From positions 1-64,000 of the forward strand of contig NZ_JADOES010000015.1 of assembly GCF_018739885.1 (NCBI RefSeq): 64,000 bases of DNA, read 5' to 3'. Both the position numbers and the translations under genes were made by a program. The notes beneath the pieces are model-generated. The model saw only the letters and a program-made list of their open reading frames with translations, did no database searches and had not been told where the DNA came from. The DNA is from Leptothoe spongobia TAU-MAC 1115. GTDB lineage: Bacteria > Cyanobacteriota > Cyanobacteriia > Phormidesmidales > Phormidesmidaceae. Shown here in pieces: positions 7,419 to 15,808 of this stretch (position 1 is the stretch's first letter; every line of letters starts with the position of its first letter).

Positions 7419-8639
7419 CTAATTGAGAGTTTCACTAGTTGGGAGAGCTTCTGGCGATTGTTCCAAAATAACGGCCTCGTATGGAATAACTCCAACTTTC
7501 TCACTTCCTAGGCATTGAGCTGCCGCTTGAGATAAATCCAGGGAACGCTTGCCAATATAAGGCCCCCGGTCGTTAATACGCACGACAACGGAGCGATTAT
7601 TGTTCAAATTACGGACCTGCAGCACCGTATCAAACGGTAGCGATTTGTGAGCTGCCGTTAGGGTATTTTGATTAAACGTTTCTCCATTAGCGGTGAGACG
7701 ACCATGAAAATAAGGGCCGTACCAAGAAGCGATGCCATTTAACTGTTGCTCAGAAGGTTGCAAACCTTTGAGCATCACTTGCACATCCCCAGCATCGAGT
7801 GGGCTTGCTCCCAAATCCTGACGCAGTTGATCACTCCAGGTAATAGCTGCCCACTCACTACTGAGAGCTGATGAAGCTTCAGCGGCATTATTAACTCCGC
7901 TGGAAACGTGTACCAGTACATCACTATTCAAACGAATAGCGGGCTGTTCTCCTCCTAATACTGGTGTAATGGCATTAGGATCTAGCTGATTGGGAGCGAT
8001 CATCTTTTGCAGGGTGAGCATGACATGCTCAGTGCCTTTGATACTGCTCAATTCGCCAATGACATTACCCTGGCGCAAGACTTGAAAATTTGTGACTCTT
8101 GGCAGGCTACCTTGGGTAGTATCGAGACATTGACTTAGTTCATTACGCAGAACTGCTGGAGGTGCTTTTTCTGGCTCTGCTGCGACCGGCTTAGACTGAA
8201 TGCTGGCGACCGTCTCCCGACTCTTAATACGGTCTGCCTTAGTGATGTCTATGCTAGCTAAGGGAACAGTTACAGAAGATTTAGGGACTGCTGCTGAACG
8301 ATCAATATTTTTTGATTGTGATGAAGTTTGAGGATTTGGGATTGTAGCTTCTAATGAAAGGTTGAAGACTTGATCCAAAAACTCTGCTGCATCAGCTAGA
8401 TTAAGGGGCTCTAACTGGTTAAATGAATCTTTTAGCGGTAGGTCTATGGTCTCATCACCAATAGCCTGTGGATTTTTGCCTAAGGTCTTCGTCGACTGAG
8501 GTATTACTGCTGCTGCATTTAATAAGGCTGAAGAAATCTGTGGTGTAGCTAGAGCAGCTATTTTATTAAATTGGCTCACACTATGAATAATTGTGGGAGC
8601 TGAAGATACGGTTACTTCTAGAACCGGTACATCAAACAT
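7419..8639 (-). CDS. RlpA-like double-psi beta-barrel protein (septal ring lytic transglycosylase family)
   Basis: 406 residues. The last 100 or so (about 300-395) are a clear RlpA domain: GIASWYGPYFHGRLTANGE, AAHKSLPFDTVLQVRNLNN, VVRINDRGPYIGKRSLDLSQAAA. The conserved GxASxYG start, the His in AAHK and Asp in INDRGP, which serve catalysis in bacterial RlpA, are all present. RlpA cleaves glycan strands lacking stem peptides at the septum. The N-terminal 300 residues are low-similarity, rich in Ser/Ala/Pro, with no classical signal peptide from the ATG at 8639. The upstream frame closes at 8667-8669 without a better start. How it leaves the cytosol is therefore unclear. It converges with the ferredoxin gene at a shared terminator. 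Confidence 0.85.
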   Translation of the reverse strand: MFDVPVLEVTVSSAPTIIHSVSQFNKIAALATPQISSALLNAAAVIPQSTKTLGKNPQAIGDETIDLPLKDSFNQLEPLNLADAAEFLDQVFNLSLEATIPNPQTSSQSKNIDRSAAVPKSSVTVPLASIDITKADRIKSRETVASIQSKPVAAEPEKAPPAVLRNELSQCLDTTQGSLPRVTNFQVLRQGNVIGELSSIKGTEHVMLTLQKMIAPNQLDPNAITPVLGGEQPAIRLNSDVLVHVSSGVNNAAEASSALSSEWAAITWSDQLRQDLGASPLDAGDVQVMLKGLQPSEQQLNGIASWYGPYFHGRLTANGETFNQNTLTAAHKSLPFDTVLQVRNLNNNRSVVVRINDRGPYIGKRSLDLSQAAAQCLGSEKVGVIPYEAVILEQSPEALPTSETLN

Positions 8640-9028
8640 AAATGAGTTTACAGATGAACACTTTGATTAAAAAAAAACAGCTTCAACTCAAACATGAAAT
8701 TTTGATTTCAAGATTTGTTATTGATTGCTGCTGCCAGAAAAAAATAACGCTGGTGTCTGGCTCAAATGGTGTATCTAAAATCACAGTTTTCTAAGTATAC
8801 AGTCTGTTCTAAGCATTAATACGTTCTGTCATCAGCTCCGTAACGATGTGTCGATTTAGACTAATTGGAGCCAGGGCGTCAAAAAATATGTCCCACAAGC
8901 CATTGCTTTCCAATTGGAGGCAAGGATTTTACTTTATCTAATAAGAAAAAGTAATAATTAAATTAGCGTAAATAGTGGATTGCTATACCTCATATGTATG
9001 CAGTTTTGCTGCTTGTTTCTAAAGCTTT
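8640..9028. other. AT-rich divergent intergenic region
   Basis: 389 bp between the rlpA-like gene (minus) and the M28 peptidase (plus). It is AT-rich near 8930-8990 and includes an A9 run at 8669-8677. I see no gene, strong hairpin or repeat in it; it presumably holds both promoters. Confidence 0.5.
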
Positions 9029-9877
9029 ATGGTTCAGGATGAGCTGAAAGAACGGTTGATCGGACATCTTCAAGAGTTGATACGTGAGCGAGATCCTTAC
9101 ATCGCGACTCAGGGGTATTACTATGTGCAGCATTACATACGTACCCAACTGGAACGTTGGGGGCCTGTGACGACGATGGCTTTCCATGAGCGAGGACGTG
9201 AGCACTGCAATCTTTGTCTAAATTTACCGGGTCAACAGTCCCTGGCACCTTGGGTAATTGGTGCCCACTATGACGCGGTGCCTGGCTCGCCTGGTGCAGA
9301 TGATAATGCGACAGGTTTGGCTGTTTTGCTAGAGTTGGCTCGCCTGTTTTCTGAGCAGTTGCCAAGGCGGCCTGTACATTTAGTTGCCTTTGACTTAGAA
9401 GAGTATGGTTTAGTGGGCAGTCGTACCTATGTAAAGTTACTCCAGGGTCAACCTGTGCATCTGATGTTGTCGCTGGAGATGCTGGGATACTGTGCCAGGG
9501 AGTCATCTCAGCTGCCTAGCCAAAGCTATCCCTTGGCTGGTATGGATTACATTTATCCTAGGATGGGAGATTTTATTGCTCTGATCGGTAATTGGCGAAC
9601 AACTCCAACTATGTGGCGATTTTCTCGTTGTTTGCGTAAGGTCGGTGTTGACTGTGCCTGGTTACCCATAGTCAATCGAGGACTACCCTTGCCGACTACT
9701 CGTCGGAGCGACCATGCTCCGTTTTGGGATGCAGGCTATAACGCAATTATGGTGACGGATACGGCTGACTTGCGAAACCCCCACTACCATGGTCCAACAG
9801 ATACCCTCGATACCCTGGATTTAGATTTTTTGACTAAGGTTTGTATTGGGTTATGGGAAGCAATTGACCAACTGTAG
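9029..9877 (+). CDS. M28 family zinc aminopeptidase-like protein
   Basis: 282 residues. The M28 metal-site motifs appear in order: GAHYDAV (His80), GADDNATG (bridging Asp91), DLEEYGLVGS (Glu124/125), an LEMLGY segment at about 157-162, and a C-terminal NPHYHGPTDT carrying the last His. These are the hallmarks of cocatalytic dizinc aminopeptidases and glutaminyl-cyclase-like enzymes. No signal peptide is seen, so it is likely cytosolic. Substrate cannot be predicted; cyanobacterial copies of this length are common and uncharacterised. No good ribosome site precedes the ATG at 9029, but the motifs require most of the frame. Confidence 0.88.
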   Translation: MVQDELKERLIGHLQELIRERDPYIATQGYYYVQHYIRTQLERWGPVTTMAFHERGREHCNLCLNLPGQQSLAPWVIGAHYDAVPGSPGADDNATGLAVLLELARLFSEQLPRRPVHLVAFDLEEYGLVGSRTYVKLLQGQPVHLMLSLEMLGYCARESSQLPSQSYPLAGMDYIYPRMGDFIALIGNWRTTPTMWRFSRCLRKVGVDCAWLPIVNRGLPLPTTRRSDHAPFWDAGYNAIMVTDTADLRNPHYHGPTDTLDTLDLDFLTKVCIGLWEAIDQL

Positions 9878-9888
9878 GTTTTGGAGAC

Positions 9889-11181
9889 TTATAAAAGTCT
9901 TAGTTGCTGGTTCTGCTTTTCATCGATCGCTGTGGTGTCTGGATTGATTTCCTGGTCAGGGTTGATATCATCACCGCTGAGTAAAGCTTGTGCAGCTAGG
10001 AGCATGTCGGCGCTAAGTTCCGCTAATTCATCACGATTGGCTAAGTAGGTTTTTAGCGCATTGATGGGGTCTCGGGCATTGTCGGATGTGAGTGTAGGTA
10101 GGCGAGGGCGTATCAACTGACTGACAAGCTCAGGATGGATGCTGTAACTATGGGCTTTAGCGAGAGCCTGATGTATAGCAGCATGGTCAATCTGTTCAAT
10201 TTGGTCTGGCCTGAGTTTATAGATTAAGCGCACTACAGCATCAGTCATGTTGGCTTTGGCCAGGTCTTGTTCTAGCTGTGTTTGAGGTGCATCGGATCTA
10301 GAGATATCCACCTCAATGGTTTTGAAGGCACGAACGGGTAAGGGGCAAAAAACTACCGATGTATGGCCAGATTGTACGTCTGCTAGAACAAACCCTTTCT
10401 CTTCCTTTTCTTCGCTAAAATCCACCCGTTCGATGCTGCCGGGATAGACTACTGGCGGTTCCTGGCAGAGGACCTGATGCTTATGAACGTGACCCAAGGC
10501 AACATAATCAAAACAGGGACGGGCCAGCAATGCCATTGGTACGGTAAAGCCTTTGCCAACGGCCAAGAATTTCTCAGCGCCGTAGCGAGCTGTATCTGTC
10601 ATGAGATGGGCCAGCAAAATACTCGGAATATCAGGCTGTAGCTGGCGAATTTCTCCTTCGAGAGCGACGCGCAGACGATCTAGCATTAGTTCATTGACTG
10701 CACTTAGGGATAATCCTTCGGTTTCAGGACGGGTGAGTAATGTGGAGTGATTGAGCCAGGGTAAGGTGATGATTTGTACCGGCCCTGCCTGGGTTTCAAT
10801 GTGGTGGGTGGTTAAATGGTCGCCAACGATGATGTCAGGAACTCCTAAGGTGCGATAGATGCATAGACTCGCTCCGCCCATACCTTGGGAGTGCTGGTCA
10901 TGATTTCCCACGAGCAGCACTGTGGGGATGTGAGCCTCGACTAATCGCTGAAATTGTTGCGCAAAGGCCTGCTGCACCATTGGTGGCGGAGTAGCATCAG
11001 GAAATGCATCCCCGCCAAACAGCACGAGATCGACCGGTTCGCTGAGGGCGCGATCGATACAGTGAGTCAGGGTGGTGACAAAGTCTTCTAGTCGGGTATT
11101 TAAACCTGTTGATGGGTTGATATGACCATGGCTAAAGCCACTACCCATGTGGATATCTGAGAGATGGAGCAGCTTTACCAT
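9889..11181 (-). CDS. sbcD: SbcD-like exonuclease subunit (metallophosphoesterase)
   Basis: 430 residues. The calcineurin-like phosphoesterase motifs are present in order: LSDIHMG (residues 7-13), GGDAFPD (about 55-61), GNHDQH (about 97-102), LLAHLMTD and ALGHVHKHQ (about 235). They coordinate the dinuclear metal centre of SbcD/Mre11 nucleases. The C-terminal region (about 270-430) resembles the SbcD cap. SbcD works with the SMC-like ATPase SbcC to process DNA hairpins and ends. No sbcC lies nearby, which is common in cyanobacteria. It converges with the peptidase gene after 11 bp. Confidence 0.85.
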   Translation of the reverse strand: MVKLLHLSDIHMGSGFSHGHINPSTGLNTRLEDFVTTLTHCIDRALSEPVDLVLFGGDAFPDATPPPMVQQAFAQQFQRLVEAHIPTVLLVGNHDQHSQGMGGASLCIYRTLGVPDIIVGDHLTTHHIETQAGPVQIITLPWLNHSTLLTRPETEGLSLSAVNELMLDRLRVALEGEIRQLQPDIPSILLAHLMTDTARYGAEKFLAVGKGFTVPMALLARPCFDYVALGHVHKHQVLCQEPPVVYPGSIERVDFSEEKEEKGFVLADVQSGHTSVVFCPLPVRAFKTIEVDISRSDAPQTQLEQDLAKANMTDAVVRLIYKLRPDQIEQIDHAAIHQALAKAHSYSIHPELVSQLIRPRLPTLTSDNARDPINALKTYLANRDELAELSADMLLAAQALLSGDDINPDQEINPDTTAIDEKQNQQLRLL

Positions 11182-11269
11182 GATAATTGGGGGATGTGCT
11201 GGATGTATGGACGGACAAGTCAGCGCGATCGCTATCCAGTATGTTTGTCCTAGCTCAGTGCGTCAAGGT

Positions 11270-12712
11270 TTATCCCTGATGGGAAGTGTAGTAGCTATCG
11301 ATATGTTCAAACACCCTGTGAATATGGTCGGTAGTCGTAAATGGATTAAGTAAGACAGCTTTGAGCCATCGTTGTCCTCGGTATATCGGTAGCGATAAGA
11401 AGGTATTGCCCTTTTCCAAGAGCCATGTCTGCAATCCATGATTCCAGCTATCCCATTGATCTAAGGGAAGTGCCGTAGGCTGTGCTCGAAAACACACCAG
11501 GTTCATTTGTGGTTCACTGGCTAAGGCGAGAAAAGATCGGGCTTTTACAGCATTGGTAAAAGTTGTGGTCAGGGCATAGTTGTGATCGATGATGGCGCTA
11601 TAGCCGTCTCGACCAATATGTTGCAGTGAGAGCCATAGCTTTAGAATGTCGGGATGACGAGTGCCTTGCACTGTGAACTCGCCAAGATTAGGCCAGCCGT
11701 CATGATCGTGCATGTAGGGTGCTAGGACCCTGAAGTGATGCTGCAGTAAATCGAAGTTCCGGAACATCACTATGGCACAGGTTTTGGCTACATACAGCCA
11801 TTTTTGTGGGTTAAAGGTGACTGAGTCGGCCAGTTCAATGCCTGAGAGTTGATGACGATAGCGTTCTGAAAGTATGATGGCCCCGCCATAGGCAGCATCC
11901 ACATGAAACCAAAGCTGGTGAGTTTTGGCGATGTTGTACATGGCAACAATGGGGTCAATGCTTCCAGTAACGGTGGTTCCAGCAGTGGCAACAATGGCAA
12001 AGGGGTGCTGTCCAGCCGCTTTTGCTTGGGCTAGCTTGACTTGTAGATCGTCAATATCAATTTGGGAATTTGAGTTGGTTTTTACTGGGATAGCTGCTTT
12101 GGTGCCTAATCCCATTACCATGGCTGCTTTTTGAAAGGATGTATGGGCTACTTCTGAGACCAAGAAAACGGGTTTCTGCCCATGCATGATGCCATTCTCT
12201 AAGGAGTCAAACGCGATATTGCGGGCCACAATTAGGGCTTGCAGATTTGCCAAACTGCCGCCACTGACTAGGACACCATTGGCCTGTGCTCCCAGACCAA
12301 AGAGCTGGGCAATTTGCTGTAAAACGAGAGTTTCTAAGCGTGAAAAGACTGGCGACATTTCCACGCTCAACATGTTGTTGTTGAGGGCGGCTACTAACAA
12401 ATCGCTTAGCACCGATAGGGTGGTTGGTATAGAGTCCATGTGCCCGATGTAGCCTGGATGGGCGGCATTCATGGAATGGATGATCTGAGCATGCGTTTCT
12501 TCTAAGAGCTGCTCTAGATCAATGGACTTTTGAGGTAGGTTACGAATCCGGTCTTTTAAGACCAAAGGCTCAGGCAGGGGAGAACGGTTCGTTGCCTGAG
12601 TCATGGTTTCGACTAGTAAGTCTATGACTTGGTGTAGGAGAGTTGCGATCGCATCCCGATTTTTACCATCAGGATGAATAAATGCCGTTGTCGGCAACGC
12701 CGAAAAATCCAC
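11270..12712 (-). CDS. Group II pyridoxal-phosphate-dependent decarboxylase
   Basis: 480 residues of the aromatic-amino-acid/glutamate/diaminobutyrate decarboxylase family. The cofactor Lys is Lys304 in TFNPQKWLYV. The cofactor-stacking His190 (SEVAHTSFQKAA), the pyridine-N-binding Asp272 in FHVDAAYGG, and the early MNAAHPGYIGHMDSIPT segment (about 81-97) are present. The VATAGTTVTGSIDP stretch is characteristic. Exact substrate (tyrosine, DOPA, tryptophan, diaminobutyrate or cysteine sulfinate) cannot be read from these motifs. It would release CO2 and an amine in the cytosol. The gene stands alone between sbcD and the lectin-lysozyme gene, all on the minus strand, with about 88 bp on either side. 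Confidence 0.88.
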   Translation of the reverse strand: MDFSALPTTAFIHPDGKNRDAIATLLHQVIDLLVETMTQATNRSPLPEPLVLKDRIRNLPQKSIDLEQLLEETHAQIIHSMNAAHPGYIGHMDSIPTTLSVLSDLLVAALNNNMLSVEMSPVFSRLETLVLQQIAQLFGLGAQANGVLVSGGSLANLQALIVARNIAFDSLENGIMHGQKPVFLVSEVAHTSFQKAAMVMGLGTKAAIPVKTNSNSQIDIDDLQVKLAQAKAAGQHPFAIVATAGTTVTGSIDPIVAMYNIAKTHQLWFHVDAAYGGAIILSERYRHQLSGIELADSVTFNPQKWLYVAKTCAIVMFRNFDLLQHHFRVLAPYMHDHDGWPNLGEFTVQGTRHPDILKLWLSLQHIGRDGYSAIIDHNYALTTTFTNAVKARSFLALASEPQMNLVCFRAQPTALPLDQWDSWNHGLQTWLLEKGNTFLSLPIYRGQRWLKAVLLNPFTTTDHIHRVFEHIDSYYTSHQG

Positions 12713-12799
12713 CGTATCACCGTTTATTGAGAGTGCTTTACCAGGTTACTGGTCGGGACCTCCCTTGTGGTCACTCTGGCATAGAAGTTTTGAGACCTA

Positions 12800-14377
12800 T
12801 CAATACACCCACCGTACCCGAGGTTTTCCCGGTCGCATGCCTAAATGGACAAACCCTCTTTTGGCTCCATAGCCGATGCTGTAAGGATAGGTCTGGTCGC
12901 ACCAATACTCCACCTCATAGACGCTAATGTTTTTGATGTAAAAATCCACTGCACCTGTATCAGGGGCATCATATAGATGCTCGGAGCGACGAGCTCCACC
13001 GACTTTGGCATTGACTTCAGGCGGTCGATAGCCAGAGGTGATCACCAGTGGATTTCCACCAAAGTAATCACGGCATCTTTCTAGGAAGAGGCAGATTTCA
13101 TAAGCTGTTTTGCACTGATAATCATTGCGAAAACGGCGCTCCTCATCGTATAGCGCGAATTCACCGTAGGTGATGTGGGGGGTAATCAGCGTGTCAAAGT
13201 GCATATCTGGAGTAAGCTTGTCTCCCACCGGGTTACTGCCAGCAACGTCTCGCACAATGCGATCGAGACGTTCTTCCGGTTTGCGATCGCCCGCTTCCCC
13301 AGCCTCATCATGATCATCATCCCAATTAGGAGAGGAGGATGTCGCTCGTTTACAGAAAAGAGCTGCTTCGGCCAGGCGACGACGGCGTAAGCCTTCCTCT
13401 ACGGATGTGCCAGGATTGCGGTACTTGACAAACTGGGCCGCTATCCAGCGGTGATCATTCCACAGGTCAGGCGAGTCACATACTCGGGTAATGGACTCAA
13501 AATTATAGCTTCGATAAAAGCCCGATCCCAGATTATAGGCAAAGCTGTAGAGAGCCCCGCGCTGGTTACTATTCATACGCTGCCAGGTGGGAATTTTCTC
13601 TAGGGCTCCACGGCAAGACTCATCCACGTGATCAATCAAATACTCTTCTGCCTGTCTTTGATTAATGATGTCCCCTTGTTTAACTTGGACACCGTTGGGA
13701 TAGCGTGTTGTGCCATAGCCGATCGTGGGTACGTCCCAGCCCCTTAAAGGATCAGCATAGGCTTTGGCTCGGCCATCGGGGAGGGCTTGAGCGTAGCCTT
13801 CAAACTCTTTAATCAGATCAATGCCTGCACGGGGGATTGAGCCCAATAGTAGATCATTGGGGCGCTCAGGCTTTGGTGTTTGAGGCTTTTCAGGTTGAGG
13901 CCGGAAGTTACTCTGAACAGCAATCACACCAAGCTGATCAATCCAGCGCCCACTTTGGCCATAGAAACCGATGACTTGATAGTTAGGGGGGACTTGCAGA
14001 TCAATAATCTCGCTTGCCTGCTTGCCAAAGAGAATGCTGCGACCTTGACTAGTGATCAGTTCTATGGAGCCAACATAACGCTTACCAGTGAGACGGACAT
14101 TGGCAATATATTCATTGGTATTGAGAACAAATGACTCTAACGTTGAGCCTTCGCCACCGTGGGTAGGCAGTTCACGATTGGCCCATTTCATTTGCACTTG
14201 GTCGACGTAACGGCCTACCCGCACCAGCACTTCAACTGGTTTAGCTTGTTGTGCCAGGATCTGGTCACTTGCTTGAGGGGGCCAATTAATATCTGAAAAT
14301 GGTTTGCCACTGCCGCCACCTGCGGATGAGCTGCGCCAGAGCTTTCCTACCGAGTTAGTTGAGGATTCCATAAGCAT
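12800..14377 (-). CDS. Jacalin-lectin / GH24 lysozyme / M15 peptidase fusion
   Basis: 525 residues with three recognisable domains. Residues about 19-156 look like a jacalin-type beta-prism lectin (Gly-rich start, VLVRVGRYVDQVQMKW, THGGEGS, NEYIANV, IGFYGQSGRWIDQLG). A Pro/Lys linker leads to a T4-type GH24 lysozyme at about 182-340, with catalytic Glu193 in KEFEGY, Asp209 in YADP and Thr223 in GYGTT. After an acidic linker, about 390-515 is an M15 D,D-peptidase domain with SEHLYDAPDTGAVDF (His467, Asp478) and GFVHLGM (His511). The predicted action is glycan and stem-peptide cleavage of peptidoglycan, with the lectin possibly targeting sugar. No signal peptide or membrane segment is visible. 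It might act in self-lysis, be phage-derived, or be released by another route. Confidence 0.85.
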   Translation of the reverse strand: MLMESSTNSVGKLWRSSSAGGGSGKPFSDINWPPQASDQILAQQAKPVEVLVRVGRYVDQVQMKWANRELPTHGGEGSTLESFVLNTNEYIANVRLTGKRYVGSIELITSQGRSILFGKQASEIIDLQVPPNYQVIGFYGQSGRWIDQLGVIAVQSNFRPQPEKPQTPKPERPNDLLLGSIPRAGIDLIKEFEGYAQALPDGRAKAYADPLRGWDVPTIGYGTTRYPNGVQVKQGDIINQRQAEEYLIDHVDESCRGALEKIPTWQRMNSNQRGALYSFAYNLGSGFYRSYNFESITRVCDSPDLWNDHRWIAAQFVKYRNPGTSVEEGLRRRRLAEAALFCKRATSSSPNWDDDHDEAGEAGDRKPEERLDRIVRDVAGSNPVGDKLTPDMHFDTLITPHITYGEFALYDEERRFRNDYQCKTAYEICLFLERCRDYFGGNPLVITSGYRPPEVNAKVGGARRSEHLYDAPDTGAVDFYIKNISVYEVEYWCDQTYPYSIGYGAKRGFVHLGMRPGKPRVRWVY

Positions 14378-14532
14378 GCGCCTGTGCTAAGTAGATGTTA
14401 GTCCTGGTTTGGCAAGGTGCTTGTGGACTAAATCATCTATGGGCTTGTTTGCTTTGACATCAATCCTGGAGTTGTCAATTTCGGAATACCTATAGATTTG
14501 TTCATAGGTAGGGGCGTGATCATATAAAGACT

Positions 14533-15279
14533 CTACCTATGGATGCCACATTCCGTTTTGACACTACCGCGCCAGCGACCAGCACGCTCATCTTCTCCGA
14601 CTTGGACCTGGGTCGTTAGGGGTTGGTCGCCAATGCTGGTATAGCCTTGGTCATGTAGTGGATTGTAAAAAACACCATGGGTAAAGGTGTAACGCCAAAT
14701 ATCCTTATGGGTCCAATTGGCGAGGGGATTGATTTTAATGCGTCCATCAGTGGCACGTTCCAAAATTGGCATATGCTGCCGGTTGGTGGACTGATCGCGT
14801 CGCCGTCCGGTAATCCATGCTTGGATATTGAGCTCATTCAAGGCTCGCTCCATTGGTTGAACTTTAGTCAACTCATGAAAGCGGACAACATCCTTTTCCC
14901 AGAGTCGGTCTCCGTAATTGCCAATAAAGTGCTCACGGTTAGGAGCGGCTTGATATACGTGTAAATCGAGGTTGTAAAGGCCCTTAGCTTTTTGAGCTGT
15001 TTCCAAGGTCTCTGGAAATAAATGTAGGGTATCTAGAAAGATTACCGGTACTCTGGCCTGGAGCTCGTGGTAGAGCATGTGAGTCAAAGCTCCCATACTA
15101 AAAGAAGTCATTTGAGCCAGGTTCGGAATGGTGGCAACAGCCCATGCCAAAATTTCTTGAGGTGTGGCGGATTCAAAGCGACGGTTCATCTCCGAAAGGT
15201 CTAGCTGATCGGGGTCAAATTTAACTTGGTTGACCAGCGGACGTGTAGTGTACGATTGCGCTTCTAGGCAAGAAACCAT
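14533..15279 (-). CDS. cysH: Phosphoadenosine phosphosulfate reductase
   Basis: 248 residues. It reduces PAPS to sulfite using thioredoxin in assimilatory sulfate reduction. Visible motifs: TSFSMGALTHML (substrate-binding PP-loop, here diverged from the usual SFG), IFLDTLHLFPETLETA, TGRRRDQSTNRQ, LANWTHKDIWRY, GYTSIGDQPLT and the C-terminal ECGIH with the catalytic Cys. The two CC pairs that bind an iron-sulfur cluster in APS reductases are absent, so it should be the PAPS type. The stop codon forms the foot of a 9-bp hairpin (14503-14511 and 14533-14541). It is divergent from the thioredoxin-fold gene at 15429. Confidence 0.92.
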   Translation of the reverse strand: MVSCLEAQSYTTRPLVNQVKFDPDQLDLSEMNRRFESATPQEILAWAVATIPNLAQMTSFSMGALTHMLYHELQARVPVIFLDTLHLFPETLETAQKAKGLYNLDLHVYQAAPNREHFIGNYGDRLWEKDVVRFHELTKVQPMERALNELNIQAWITGRRRDQSTNRQHMPILERATDGRIKINPLANWTHKDIWRYTFTHGVFYNPLHDQGYTSIGDQPLTTQVQVGEDERAGRWRGSVKTECGIHR

Positions 15280-15428
15280 ATCTGTGAATAAGGGGTTACC
15301 CCGTAAGGAATCACTGCAAATATCCTATCGCAATAATCCCGCATAACCCACCGGAGAAGTGTAGATTGATCCGAACCAATGGTCAGTGTTAACCGTAATC
15401 ATCGAATTTACCCAATTAGCGTAGGACA

Positions 15429-15734
15429 ATGACAATCATGAAAAAGCTCATATTTTACACAAAGCCTGGGTGTCATCTGTGTGAGGGGTTAGCAGAGAAA
15501 CTGGCTCAATTGGAGTATCTACCCATTGACGTGGAATCTCGCGATATTACCGAAAATCCAGCCTGGTTTGCAGAATATCAGTATGAAATTCCGGTCCTTT
15601 GCCGTGTGGTTAACTATCCTGAAACTCCTGAATTGGAGAAGGAACAGCCGTTGCCTCGGCTATCTCCTCGGGTCCCGCTGCGTCAATTAGAGCAAATGTT
15701 ACAGACATATCTGGGCCCTTTTGAGACAGATTAG
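15429..15734 (+). CDS. Thioredoxin-fold (glutaredoxin-like, DUF836) protein
   Basis: 101 residues. The N-terminus is the beta1-alpha1 unit of a glutaredoxin-like fold with an active site CHLC in YTKPGCHLCEGLAEKL. The cis-Pro strand is visible as YQYEIPVLCRV. This matches the DUF836/glutaredoxin-2-like family found upstream of murE-type genes in cyanobacteria; a thiol-disulfide role is likely, but the substrate is unknown. Two in-frame ATG codons (15429 and 15438) are possible starts; the second gives MKKLIFYTKPG. It lies 74 bp before murE on the same strand and may be co-transcribed. Confidence 0.85.
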   Translation: MTIMKKLIFYTKPGCHLCEGLAEKLAQLEYLPIDVESRDITENPAWFAEYQYEIPVLCRVVNYPETPELEKEQPLPRLSPRVPLRQLEQMLQTYLGPFETD

Positions 15735-15808
15735 CGGTCATTAGTTTTAGATCTATACGGGGCCCTTTGAGGCAGAATAGCGGCAGATTAAGGTTTTGAG
15801 AGGACTAT

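Noticed and set aside
9027..9506. A 159-codon open frame on the minus strand
   Set aside because: It lies wholly antisense to the M28 peptidase, whose motifs are intact; composition is not protein-like.
14503..14541. Rho-independent terminator of cysH
   Set aside because: A 9-bp stem is present but the loop is 21 nt and no T run follows on the minus strand, so it is mentioned only with the gene.
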